A DNA stretch of 64,000 bases from Symbiodinium natans (Eukaryota; Sar; Dinophyceae; Suessiales; Symbiodiniaceae). Position 1 is the stretch's first letter. Each line of letters opens with the position of its first letter. The notes under the pieces are model-generated. The model searched no databases and had not been told where the DNA came from. It saw only the letters and a program-made list of their open reading frames with translations. Shown here piece after piece: positions 10,601 through 22,600 of the stretch. The translations under genes and the position numbers were made by a program. The DNA is taken from the NCBI GenBank assembly GCA_905221605.1, contig CAJNDS010002539.1:1-64000 (forward strand), written 5' to 3'.

Positions 10601-12471
10601 CGACAGTCTCATAGGCCTGGATGCAAAAAGAGAAGAACAACGAACTTTGATTGTTGGGTCCGGCTTGGCTAGGGGCATAATGACGCTGGAAACCTTGCTT
10701 CGTTCTTAATCTTCCCAGGGAGTTGGGTACCTTGCCGCACTCCAAGCAAAGTCTGCAGTCCATGGCTTCAGCCCCTACGCCTTTATCCTAAATCCCTATA
10801 ACGTTTTTGCAATACAGTAAACCCCCCCAAAAGTTGGAAGCCTTTCTAAAAAATAGTGCTGGGATCCCCTATACTTTTACGCTTAGGGATTGAGGCTATT
10901 GAGTTTCCAACTTCTTGGCTTCTACTATACATCCCTATAACGTTTTCCAAATATCAAAAATCCGAAAGCATCCTTTAGCCTTTCAGTGCGTGCCTTTCTG
11001 GCCGCAGGGCCTACATCCTAAGCCCAAAGCCCAAAGCCCCAACATATCGTCCCGAAGTGTTACCCTGCGGTGTGACTCGTTCTGCTTATCGCGGGTGGCG
11101 AAACAAATGCCTAACCCCTATAAACCCTAAACCCTAAACCCTAAACCCTAAACCCAGGTTCGTGGCCTATGGCTGCAGAGGCTTCGTGCATGGACCGGAG
11201 AGGTGGTGGAGCCCTGCCCTGTTGTCGGCTCTGAGAATTTTTCAGCGGTTTAGGGTTTAGGGTTTAGGGTTTAGGGTTTAGGGGTTAGAGACCTCTTTCA
11301 AAAGAAAGGTTTTAGGGTTTGGCTTAGGGTTTCGCAAGCTCCAGATGTTGTTGGGCAGGTAGACATGTGGCCCTCCTGGGGCATCAGTGGCCAGAAGCCC
11401 TGCAGCCCCAAGATTCCGGTTTAGGGTTTAGGGTTTAGGGTTTAGGGTTTAGGGTTTAGGGTTTAGGGTTTAGGGTTTAGGGTTTAGGGTTTAGGGCCTC
11501 CCTGGTGCGTTGTAGGGCTTTGGGTTTAGTCAACCCGGATGCCCCCTCCCCCCCTAAACCCTAAACCCTAACCCTAAACCCTAAACCATAAACCCTAAAC
11601 CCTAAACCCCACCAAAGCTTCCCGAGCGGGGGCTTCGAGGAACCTCTTCGATGTGGTCATCATCGGGACCTCCGTGCTGGAGACCGTCATGGTGCCCGGG
11701 TTTAGGGTTTAGGGTTTAGGGTCTAGGGTTTAGGGTTTAGGGTCTAGGGTTTAGGGTTTCGGGTTTTGGGCAAAAAAGTGAGGTAACCGGAGACCCAGGT
11801 ACCCGGATCTAAGGAACACACCCTCATTTTCTACTCAGGCTCATGATTCTGAACTGGGGTATATTTCCTTCATGGGGCGGGGTTGTGGAAGATCTGGGTA
11901 GCGGTGGGGTTGACAACCCTAAACCCTAAACCCCAAACCCCAAACCCTAAACCCTAAACAAAAACCCTAAACCCTAAACCCTAAACCCTTACCGCGGCAC
12001 CAAAGGAATTCATCGCCATCACGCTATCGGCAATGCAGATGGACTCGAGCGCCCTTGCTCGCAACTGCTGCTTCACTTGCTGCCCTCTGCGATCTACCCC
12101 CTGAATCCCTACCAATTGCTTAAGAACCCTACAAAAAATGACATATTCTTCTTTATCAGGGCGAATAGGGATGATTGCTCTTTAGTTTTGGGTAGTTCAA
12201 AACCCCTTTCTAATTAAGGCGTATACCCTAATTGATGCTAAGGACAACTGTCATGAGTTAGGGTATATTCCTTAACTAAGGGGTTTTCGGAAGATCTGGG
12301 CACCCCCTGAATCCTCAACAGTGACTAGTATGGTCTTGGGATGGTTCGTGTGTTCCCGTCTTAGGTTTTTGTTTTCAGGAGGTATGAAGGGCCCTAAACC
12401 CTAAACCCTAAACCCTAAAGCCTAAACCCTAACCCGCAAACCCAGGTTAAAAAAAAAACAGCAAGCCCCCC

Positions 12472-12502
<31 letters not shown>

Positions 12503-13587
12503 AAAAACAAACCTCGAGCTTTGCAGACACTTTTGTCAGCCTCGTTTAGGGTGCAGGTTCTGGCGTTATGAGTTGTGATCTGCTTTTGCAAGCCAGATCC
12601 CCAAACTCTAAACCCCATATTCACCCCAAAAACCCTATAAACCCGAAACCCTAAACCCCAAAAACACACCCTTAACCCCACAAACCCAATAACCCTATCA
12701 ACCCTATAAACAAAATCAACCCTGCAAACCCTCTGAACCTCAAACCCGAAACCCTAAACCCTAAACCCTAAACCCTAGACCAAGGCCATCTCCGGATCAT
12801 GCGTTTTGCACGCATTGCGAGGGCGCTCCGGGGCGTGCGCGCGGTGCGCTTCCTCCGATTTGCGTCTTGGCTCTTCCTTGGTAGACCACCTAAACTCTAA
12901 GGGGTTTAGGGTTTGGGGTTGGGGTTTGGGGTTTTAGGCTTCATATACCTTAAGTAGGGATTATAGTAGTATAGAGTATGCCACCCCAATTTTGGGGGTT
13001 CATGTGGTTTCCAAGCTAATCCCTCAATGCTCTACAGGAGATGAAGGGAAGGAAGGTCGGCCTCAGTGGCTCAAGTTCTGCGCAGAGAGGCAGCGAAGAG
13101 TGCGGATCGACAGTGGCTGAAGTGCATGAGCGCTTGCAGGGCAACCGTTAGGGTTTAGGGTTTAGGGTTTAGGGTTTAGGGTTTAGGGTTTAGGGTTTAG
13201 GGTTTAGCCCCGAGCGACAGGACCGGGTTGGGGACCGGAGGGCCATGGGAGGTTTTACTTTCCGCTACGTTCCGCAAACCCAAAACTTTGACTGCTGTAG
13301 GAAGGTTGCTCATAAACTTTCCCTAAACCCTAAACCCTAAACCCTAAACCCTAAACCCTACAAGGAATTTGAGAACTAGCAGAGATGGCCGACCTTGCGA
13401 GCCCCGTCGACCCTGAATGTTGGTACCCCTTTGCTTCGACACTGTTTGGGGAACAATGGGTCAATAGGATTTGGGATATTAGGACATGCCCAAGCCCAGC
13501 AAGCCCCTGTTCACAGAACCCAGAAGCACGCGAACTGTGTCAAGGTCAGCGCCCTGCGAACGCTGGTGTTCATGGCTCAGTTTTTTT

Positions 13588-13632
<45 letters not shown>

Positions 13633-16600
13633 CGGCTGTCTGAGTGTCCATGGTAATGCTGAGGTTTGGCACTCTCATGGGGTTGGATATCGGCTGTATT
13701 GGTCAACCATGGGGGCCTACTAAGGTTCTCCATCCTCAGTACGATGTGGTCTCTGATTTGGACGCTGGTGCTTCTCATTCTTCTTTTTTACTGCGGCTGG
13801 GCTGAGAGCAGATGGGTGTGTCGTACAAGTCCCAGTTTCCGCCGCCTGCCTCTAGCTACTGAAGGCAACTACCTTAAACCCTAAACCCTAAACCCTAAAC
13901 CCTAAACCCACCCAGTTGCTAAACCCACCCAGTTGCTTCTGCCGGGTTACTCCCGTAGTCGGCGATGTTTACGCCCCAAAATCTTCAAGCCCGAAATCCT
14001 TCTGACATCCTCATGCAGTTGCTGAGTTGGTGGTGCGCAGCCTTTGTGTGTGCAGCTTGTGGCCCAGTTGAAAACAGGCGCTCGGTTCACTTGTATATGG
14101 TAGTCTACTTCCTTGGGATGCTTAGAATCTTATAGAATGTCTGGCGCATCGTAGGCTTCGCGGTGATCTTGACCCAGCTTGTGACGGACCATTGCGGCTT
14201 GGCTACGGTGCAGTTTTTTAGGGCCCTGGCTTCGGGCTTTTACAGAAAGCGCAGGGCGGGGCGCTTTTGAGCGCAGCTGTGAACCTCGAAGCCATACTTG
14301 TAAACCCTAAACCCTAAACCCTAAACCCTAAACCCTAAACCCTAAACCCTAAACCCTAAACCCTAAACCCTAAACCCTAAACCCTAAACCCTAGGGACCC
14401 TAAACCCTAAACCCTAGGGACCCTAAACCCTAAACTGCCTAGTTCGTGCTTGTAACTTGAGCTGGCACTTCTCAGCCATCCCTTCAACGCGGCACAGCTC
14501 AGTTGGGTGGCAAGAAAAGTTGACGGGTACGGGGGGGGGCCAGATCTTCCGAAACCCCTGAGTTAGGGAATATACCCTATTTCATAATCATGATCCTTAG
14601 TACTGAACTATTTTCATGATTCATGAGCCTTAGTACTGAATTGGGGCATACTCCTTAATTAAGGGGTTTTGGAAGATCTGGGGGGCTATATCACTCACTG
14701 CTACGGCTGAGATGTTTGGGGGCGGCTTGTGAAGTTTCCAGTCTGGAATGGCACCCTTGTGGCGATGTATCGAAGCGCCTGCAAATCTCAAACCAAATCT
14801 CTGAAGTACCATCCCCCTTAAACCCTAAACCCTAAACCCTAAACCCTAAACCCTGTACCGACTTCTGACACGAGAACACACCCGAAAGGTCGCTACAACT
14901 CCGGTGGCCTGGGGACCTGCGCGCCGGACCTACTGAGGCGCCTTAGTGGGGCTTAGGGCTGAGAGCTATGCCTAATCCCGAAACCCGAAACCCTAAACCC
15001 TAAACCCTAAACCCCAAGAAGACACGAAGTCCTGCGGAGTCCCAAGGGTCGGCGGCTAGCAGCACTAGTCCGCATTTTGCTTGTCATCGTACTTGCGGGC
15101 CGCCCAAAGGCTCGATGGCTTACTACTATTTGCTTACGAACCCCAAAAGAATAAAGAATAAGAAACACCTATATTACCCTTATAAGCAAGAATATATCTT
15201 AAGCAATTAGTAGCTTAGGGGTTGCCTTAAGAACCCAAACCTACTTTTTGTAGGTTCTTATTGCAGAGCCCCTCATCGAGTTTTCTTGGAAGCCTACAAA
15301 AAAGTAGGTTGCGGGTTCTCAAGGTCGAGTTTTGGCAACCCCTGCCGGCACTTCTGTTTGCCCAACGCTTTTGCCATCTGATGCCCGGAGGTACTGGAAC
15401 AGTGTGGCGGAGAGCATGTCCCTGGGCGTGGTCGATCAATATCTTCGACTCAACCTTATTGGTCCTACATAAGCCCTACCGTAAACCCCATCTGCGTGGC
15501 TCATGGCAAGCAAGTAGAAGCTTTCCTCAAGGGGACAGGACAGGGCTCCATACAGCATGTACGGCTTAAGGGTACGGCAATTGCAAAAGTCTCCTCTGCG
15601 GCCTCAGTATCCGTATCATTTTCCCCATGAAGCCGGTATGATTTCATGGGGGGGTGGGGGGGCAGAAAGGCTGGGGTTTAGGGTTTAGGGTTTAGGGTTT
15701 AGGGTTTAGGGTTTAGGGTTTAGGGTTTAGGGTTTAGGGTTTAGGGTTTAGGGTTTAGGGTTTAGGGTTTAGGGTTTAGGGTTTAGGGTTTAGGGTTTAG
15801 GGTTTAGGGTTTAGGGTTTAGGGTTTAGGGTTCGGTTTTGAAGTAGCGATGCATAGACGCGGAGGAGTCAGGATGGGACGTAAGCGATGGCCCGAATGAG
15901 ATTTCAGCCGGTGGCTTTAGCATGCTTGAGCCAAGCCATGGTAAACCCTAAGCCCGAAACCCTAAACCCTAAACCCTAAACCCTAAACGAGCCCTTGCCT
16001 GCCTTGTGCGAGTGCGAGAGCCGAAACCCTAAACCCTACACCCTAAACCCTAAACCGAAAACCCTAAACCCTAAACCCTAGTGGAGCCAATCCACCTGGT
16101 ATGAATCTGCTGGACCTGCAAATTTGCCAGAACTTCCAATCAAACTGTGGAATCCCACCCCCACTACCCCACTATGAACCACCTCCCCCCCACCCCCCAA
16201 ACCAAAAAAAGAGGAAAAGCAAAAAAACAGTCAGATATATAAAGGAAACACACACACTTATAGAACCTACACCGGCTGTATATTGAGGCTTGTGGATATG
16301 ATGTGGAGGGAGGGGGTCGCATTTTTTTTTGAAACCTTCAAGCCTTGAAATTGACTCCAGGCTCACGCTGTTCATCTCGATCTCCGGCGGCCTCAGCTGG
16401 TCTGAAGCGCTTCAGCCATTGCGAGATGTGCCTTTGAGTGCAAGATTGAAGCACCACAATATGAGCTGCTTTCACCTCAAAGAGTTCTGGAAGTCGGGAT
16501 TCCCACACAAATTTGCAGAGCGAGGTTCGAGGGGTTAAGAAATCCATTGTTGGGCCCCCTTGGGGCTGAGAGGGGCTTGTGGGGTTTAGGGTTTAGGGTT

Positions 16601-19600
16601 TAGGGCTTAGGGTTTAGGGTTTAGGGTTTGGGGTTTGGGGTTTGGGGTTATGGGCAGTAGGGCTCAAGCTTTGGGTTGGCACGAGTGTCTTGGCGTGGTC
16701 ATTCATTTGTTTGGGGGTTCGAAGCAGCAGCCCGGTTAAGAAAAGGAACATGGGGCACATCCCCTCAAGTCGTCCTTGTTATGAGTATCGTCATTTTTGA
16801 ATGTTTGTTTCTGTTTATCATGGTTTGTTTGGCAGCAGAAAGCCCTGGATCCTTAACTAACCATCCAAGACGCTGTAGAGAGGGGGTGCTAACTTAGTTC
16901 CAGCTTTCCTGAAATGCCCTTGCTAAATGCACCCGCCCCGGCCAGCCCCGCGCCTCCCCCCCCCCCATAACCTCAAATGAATTGTTGTTTTTGCATTTTT
17001 GCACCCACCTGCTGCACTAGCTTAAGCCTTGCGGCAGGTGGCCCAGACAAAACCGTACAATCCTGCAACGCCCGAACTAGAGCTAAGGGTCCCGGACCTA
17101 AAAAACCATTCTTAAAGGCATTGCTGAGCAGGTCTCGGAGATCGCCTTTCTCTGCATGGTCGTGTACATTGTGCTCACGGTTCTGGCAATTCTTAACGTG
17201 GCAGCGCGTCTTGCACTGGTGACACACCTGAGGATGCTGTTCAACAATGTCTGCTTAGCACGCCGCAGCTTTGTGTACCCACAACGATGCTGTCCGCTCA
17301 AGAAGCCATGCAAGGTATAGGGCGGTAGTAGGTGATTGTCTTGTTGCGTGTTGGAGGAAGTCTTGCTTTGGCCTGCTGTGAGACCGGTCGATGTACTATC
17401 TGACAGAAAGAGAGACTGAACAAAAACTACCCAGACCGGCTCATGGTTCACACCTTGTCATAAGAACCAGCATGGTTATCATTATGAAGATGATCGTCAT
17501 TGTTATTGCCCTTCGGAGGCTTGGCTGGGTGTGTTGAGCTGTGGCTTCTGTACGGGATTGAGTGGGCGAGGCCTAGACCATCCCAGAATGCCCAGACGTG
17601 GTTCGACACACCTGAGAAGCTTGATGGGCCTTCCTCGCATGCGCCGGTTGCTTTGGGGGCCACAGTTTCGCCGGCTTGCTTGCGGTACGTTATCTCAGCG
17701 AGGCAGTTCGGCACACTTAGGCTGGTCTTGCACACAATCCTTTCGCTGCGTCGCGCGGGGCCACGTAGGCTGGGCATGTGCCCGGGCCCCAAGTCCGCGA
17801 AACAGCCCTCCGCCAAAAGTATGATCGACTGCCTGAAGGTCAACATATCAGACGAGATTCCTCTGAGGTTGTGTAGTTCTTTCGGATGCTAAATTTTGAG
17901 GGTATTGTTTGGCGATGGCAGGCGACACTGCTGAAGAGAAGGTGACAAAGTGTCTGTCCTGTGTTGTTGCCTCATTGCCAATGTGAGGTTGTTGCTTGCT
18001 TTTGGAGCTTGCACAATGGCCCTTTGTTTCGGGGGTCGCTCCTTGAGAGATGTTCGCGCTTGTTGGGTCGTTTTGTTGGTCACTTCAGCTCGTTTTGAGG
18101 TAGCTTTTGCTAGCTGCCCTCATTGATTTGCTGAAGTATACTCGCATTGTGCGCCTGCATGGGGCAACAGGGAGGCCCTGTCCATCTGGGGCTGCCGGCA
18201 CCCGAACAAAGTTAGTTAGTTAGCTTGTCTATTGCTGGTTCAGTGCTTCCGCCTGGGCCTAACAAGTCAGGATGGGCTAGGCATTTTCGTAGGGGCATGA
18301 AGACTTTTGGGTGGAAAGAAACTTCTTCTTGGAAGTGGTCACACGATGACCTTCAAAGTGAGCTTTCGTTTGGCGTTCACACGCCCCACAAAGAACTCCA
18401 GCATGTACGGGCAGTCTTTGCCGGGGCTGCGGCCAGTCCGATGCGTTATCTCAGTATGACTGGCACTGAGCACATGTGCCCTTGGTGTCGTTCGCCTGAC
18501 GTGGTCCCCAAGAGGGGACCATGTCTGCTGGACATGTGCTATGGCTCCTAAGCCTCAAGATCTTTGCCGAAGTGATGCACTTCAGGCACGCTTGGCGTGT
18601 CCCGCAGGAAATCCTCGAAGGAAGAATCAGGATGCAAGGATTGTTGCTTCGATGTCTCTGGTCCGTGAAACTGGGTTTAGGGTTTAGGGTTTGGGGAAAC
18701 TGTCTTCAGCCAGAGATGATCGACCGCCTGAAGGTCAACCGCCGGGGCGAAACTGCTAAGGGCTATAGGAAAATTTTAGTTGGTTAACTTAAATTGTTAG
18801 AGAATGTTTTGACGTCGTCTGCCGACGCGTCATACTATGGATATGTTTTTTAAAGAGGTTTTTGGCAGTGTCAGCCGACACATCTCAAGTGACAGTGACA
18901 AAGTGCCTGCCCGGTGTCGCTGCCTCATTGCCAATATGAGGTTGCTTGCTTGCTGTCAGCTTGCAATGCTGGCGTGTTGCCCGGGGGCGATCCCTGTGTG
19001 GCATTCGTCATAGTCTAACATTCTTCTCAAGTTAAGGTAACGGGTGCTTGTTGGCCTGTGCTTGCGTTCTGTTGCTTCCTGCCCTTGGCTTGGTGTCATG
19101 GGTGGGCGTTTTTGCCGCTTGGTTCCTGTGCTGGGGTTCCTTGCCGGCTTGTTGGTCGTGAGGCGTTGCGTCGCTTGTTGAGTCGTATGTTGGTCACTTC
19201 AGCTCGTTTTGAGGTAGCTTTTGCTAGCTGGCCTCAAGGTTTTTTGCTGAAGTACACTCGCCCTGTGCGCCCGCATGGGCCAACAGGGGTGCCCTGTCCA
19301 TTTGGGGGCTGCCGGCACCCGAACAAAGTTAGTTAGTTAGCTCAAGTTTCTGTCGCTGTCTCTCACTGCCAACATGAGGTCGTATGCTTGTGGATAATTT
19401 CTTTACAGGATGTTTTGTGGCAGTGTCAGCCGACACAACTAAAGTGACAGTGACAATGAGCCTGCCCGTGTCGCTGCCTCATTGCCAATATGAGGTTGCT
19501 TGCTTGCTGTCAGCTTGCAATGCTGGCGTGTTGCCCGGGGGCGATCCCTGTGTGGCATTCGTCATAGTCTAACATTCTTCTCAAGTTAAGGTAACGGGTG

Positions 19601-22600
19601 CTTGTTGGCCTGTGCTTGCGTTCTGTTGCTTCCTGCCCTTGGCTTGGTGTCATGGGTGGGCGTTTTTGCCGCTTGGTTCCTGTGCTGGGGTTCCTTGCCG
19701 GCTTGTTGGTCGGGTTGCATCGTGGTGCTTGTTGTGTCGTGTGTTGGTCGCTTCAGCTCGTTTTGGGGCAGCTTTTGCTAGCTGACCTCATTGTTGTTGC
19801 TGAAGTACACTCGCCCTGTGCGCCCGCATGGGGCAACAGGGGTGCCCTGTCCATTTGGGGGCTGCCGGCACCCGAACAAAGTTAGTTAGTTAGCTCAAGT
19901 TAAGGTAACTGGGGTCTTCTGCAACAACGCCATTGAGAGTGCCCGCGCGGACAAGGCACCTGCAGAAGGGGCCCTGTGCACGTTGATTCGCGGTCGTGGC
20001 ACATTCAATGCTCAGTGCAGAGGATATCGCCATCATGAAGCAGATGCAGAAGCACGCGAAGCAACTCAAATCACTTCGCGGTGTATTCAAGGCCACCTGA
20101 CTGGGAACCGAGTAATGCATTTGACAATGCACGTTTGTGTAGATGGTCCGGCGCAGGCTTGGTGTAGCTTGCCAGGATGGAGTTCACGCGCAGGGTTGGT
20201 TTTCATGAGGTGGAGTTTGACCATCAAGGGCCAACTGCCCGAGGGCACCCTATGTTCTGCAGAGCAATAATATTCTTCCCTTATGGTCCCTTTACACATA
20301 CACTTTGGGACTTTGGGATGTTCGCCCACTTACAGTCCTTAATGGGGATCACAGTACCCCCCGATTATAATCCCTATTCAGGACTGTTAGTAAGAGGGGG
20401 GAACATCCCAAACATGCAAGAATACCTCGCCAAAACACTACTCCAATTAATGAGGCCCCTATATTAAATCATGTTATGCATCCTAGAGAGCAAGCAGTTT
20501 CGCTTCGGATCTCGTATATTTTCGGTTACATTCACACAGGTCTTCTTAGGGAAGTCCAGGTGCATTAGCAAGAGAGCCCTTATGCCCCTTAGGTCAAGAA
20601 GATACCCTTACAAGTATATTAAGGGATACTGAAAATGTGATTTAAGGTATACATCCTTAATTGCTTCAGGGTTAAAGGGGTATAACAGGCTCGTTGGGTT
20701 TGCGGAGCATGGAGAAAGGCCTAGTTATCCCTCTCTAGCCTTAATTATCGGGGGAACCTAGAGGGGGTACTAACCCTAAACCCTAAACCCTAAACCCTAA
20801 ACCCTAAACCCTTAAGGGTCCAAGACAGAACCTCTAGAAGAAAGGAAATCGACAACGACCAGTCGAACCTTGTGAGTCTCGAGGAGCTGAAGGCGCCCTG
20901 AGGGAGAACCATGCTTCCAAAGTCATTGAAGGGTTTAGGGTTTAGGGTTTAGGGTTCAGGGTTGGCCTACGTACCGGCAATTCCAAGCACAGCAGAAGAG
21001 CCTGGAGGAGTTCGGGACGCTTATAAGGGACCTTAGGGGTTGTTTGGGGGCTACTGAACCCAATGGTGCAACTACCTGGAGGTTCATGGGTAGATATAAG
21101 TAGGGTGAAAGTATGGCAACTATACTTATCACCCTATTCAAGGTCCTTATAACCCTAAACCTAAACCCCTAAACCCTAAACCCTAAACCCTAAACCCTAA
21201 ACCCTAAACCCTAAACCTAAACCCTACTACGCCCTTTTAATAAGTACCCACGAACCTCCAAGCAGTGGCCGCGCTCGAGGAGGCGCTGAAAGAGAAGAAG
21301 CTTGCGAGTTTTCTGGAGTCCATGGACATCTCCACCCAGGACTTGTGCACTGGAGGGTTTAGGGTTTAGTGTTTAGGGTTTAGGGTTTGGGGTTGAGGGC
21401 AGTTGTCCGCAGTCCGGTTGCAACATGAAAAAAGGGTTTAGGGCACTGGAGGGCCGTCCTTGTCGTTGCTGCCTCTTATCTCCCTGTGTTCTTGTGGGCA
21501 GACCGCGAGCCCAGGACATTTGGACGTTGTTCATGCGCCTTGGCGTGGTTTGCGGTTTAGGGTTCCTCGGGTGTCTTTTTTAATTTATCGAAAACAGTTA
21601 ATGCTTTTTAATTGCATCAAAAGTTGTTTCATTTCGAGCATATTTTCAAAAAAGAACACACTCCAGGATAAGGATGACCTTGACTCCACGCGTCAATGTT
21701 CTAGGAGTCCTGTTCCTGCAGTGCGAGCTTTGCTGAGGGTCATGGACTCAGATGGGAGTGGCGACGTCACCCTGGAGGAGTTTGTGACGGGCTGTATGCA
21801 GTTGCAGGCCGGAGTTGCATGCAAGGTTAAGGCTGATGCACCCTAAACACTAAACCCCCAACATAAACCCTATAAACCCTAAACCCTAAACACAGACAAA
21901 GGTCGAATGATTGAGCCTAGTTGAAGGTGTCGCGCAGGTGTTTGCGGGGCGTGATTTTGCTTGCTCTCTGCAACTGTAAACCGTCAGGACCCCACAGCAG
22001 AGTGGTGCTTAGCTATGGCTGAATACTCCGTCCTTGCCCCTAAACACCAAACCCTAAATTCCGTGCGCAAACACTGAAGCATGAAACGAGAACACACCGC
22101 ATCCATACCTTCGATGGGTTCGACAGCTATAGCTCTATTGCTGTATTGAACACCCATGGACTGCCTTAAGCTTTCCATGTGGCTGTCTAGCGACATGGCT
22201 TCCGAAACCTTTGCGAGCCCTCAATCCACAATGAGCCTCCAACCTTCGTGCCCTACAAAAAATCCGGAACACAAGGCCCTCAATCTCTCTAACTTAAGAA
22301 GCGCTTGTCGAAACCAGGGTCCGGCGCAGAGCATCCAGCTGGCGCGGATGAGGCACGAGCACCTCAAGACCCGCAGCGTGCCTTGTCACAGAGTGTCAGG
22401 AAGGTTGCACCCAAAGAGCCCAAAATCCCTTAGTTAAGGAGTATACCCTTATAACTTAAATCATTATTAAGGATCCCTATATGGCTTAAGGAATATTCCT
22501 TAGGTAGGCAATATTGGGCTCTTAGGGTAAGGGTGACTTAGGACTGGCATGGCAGCCAGGGGGTGAGTTCATGTACTGAGACTTATTGGTAATCACTGTG

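Noticed and set aside
17448-19885. Several frames of 80-132 codons in the 17.4-19.9 kb repeat
   Set aside because: The frames are not kept between repeat units and the interval is an intron between two firm gene A exons.
21460-21846. A single 128-codon EF-hand protein
   Set aside because: Only the 3' part (21722-21807) matches the family, and it joins in phase to neighbouring exons; the upstream part is intron read-through.
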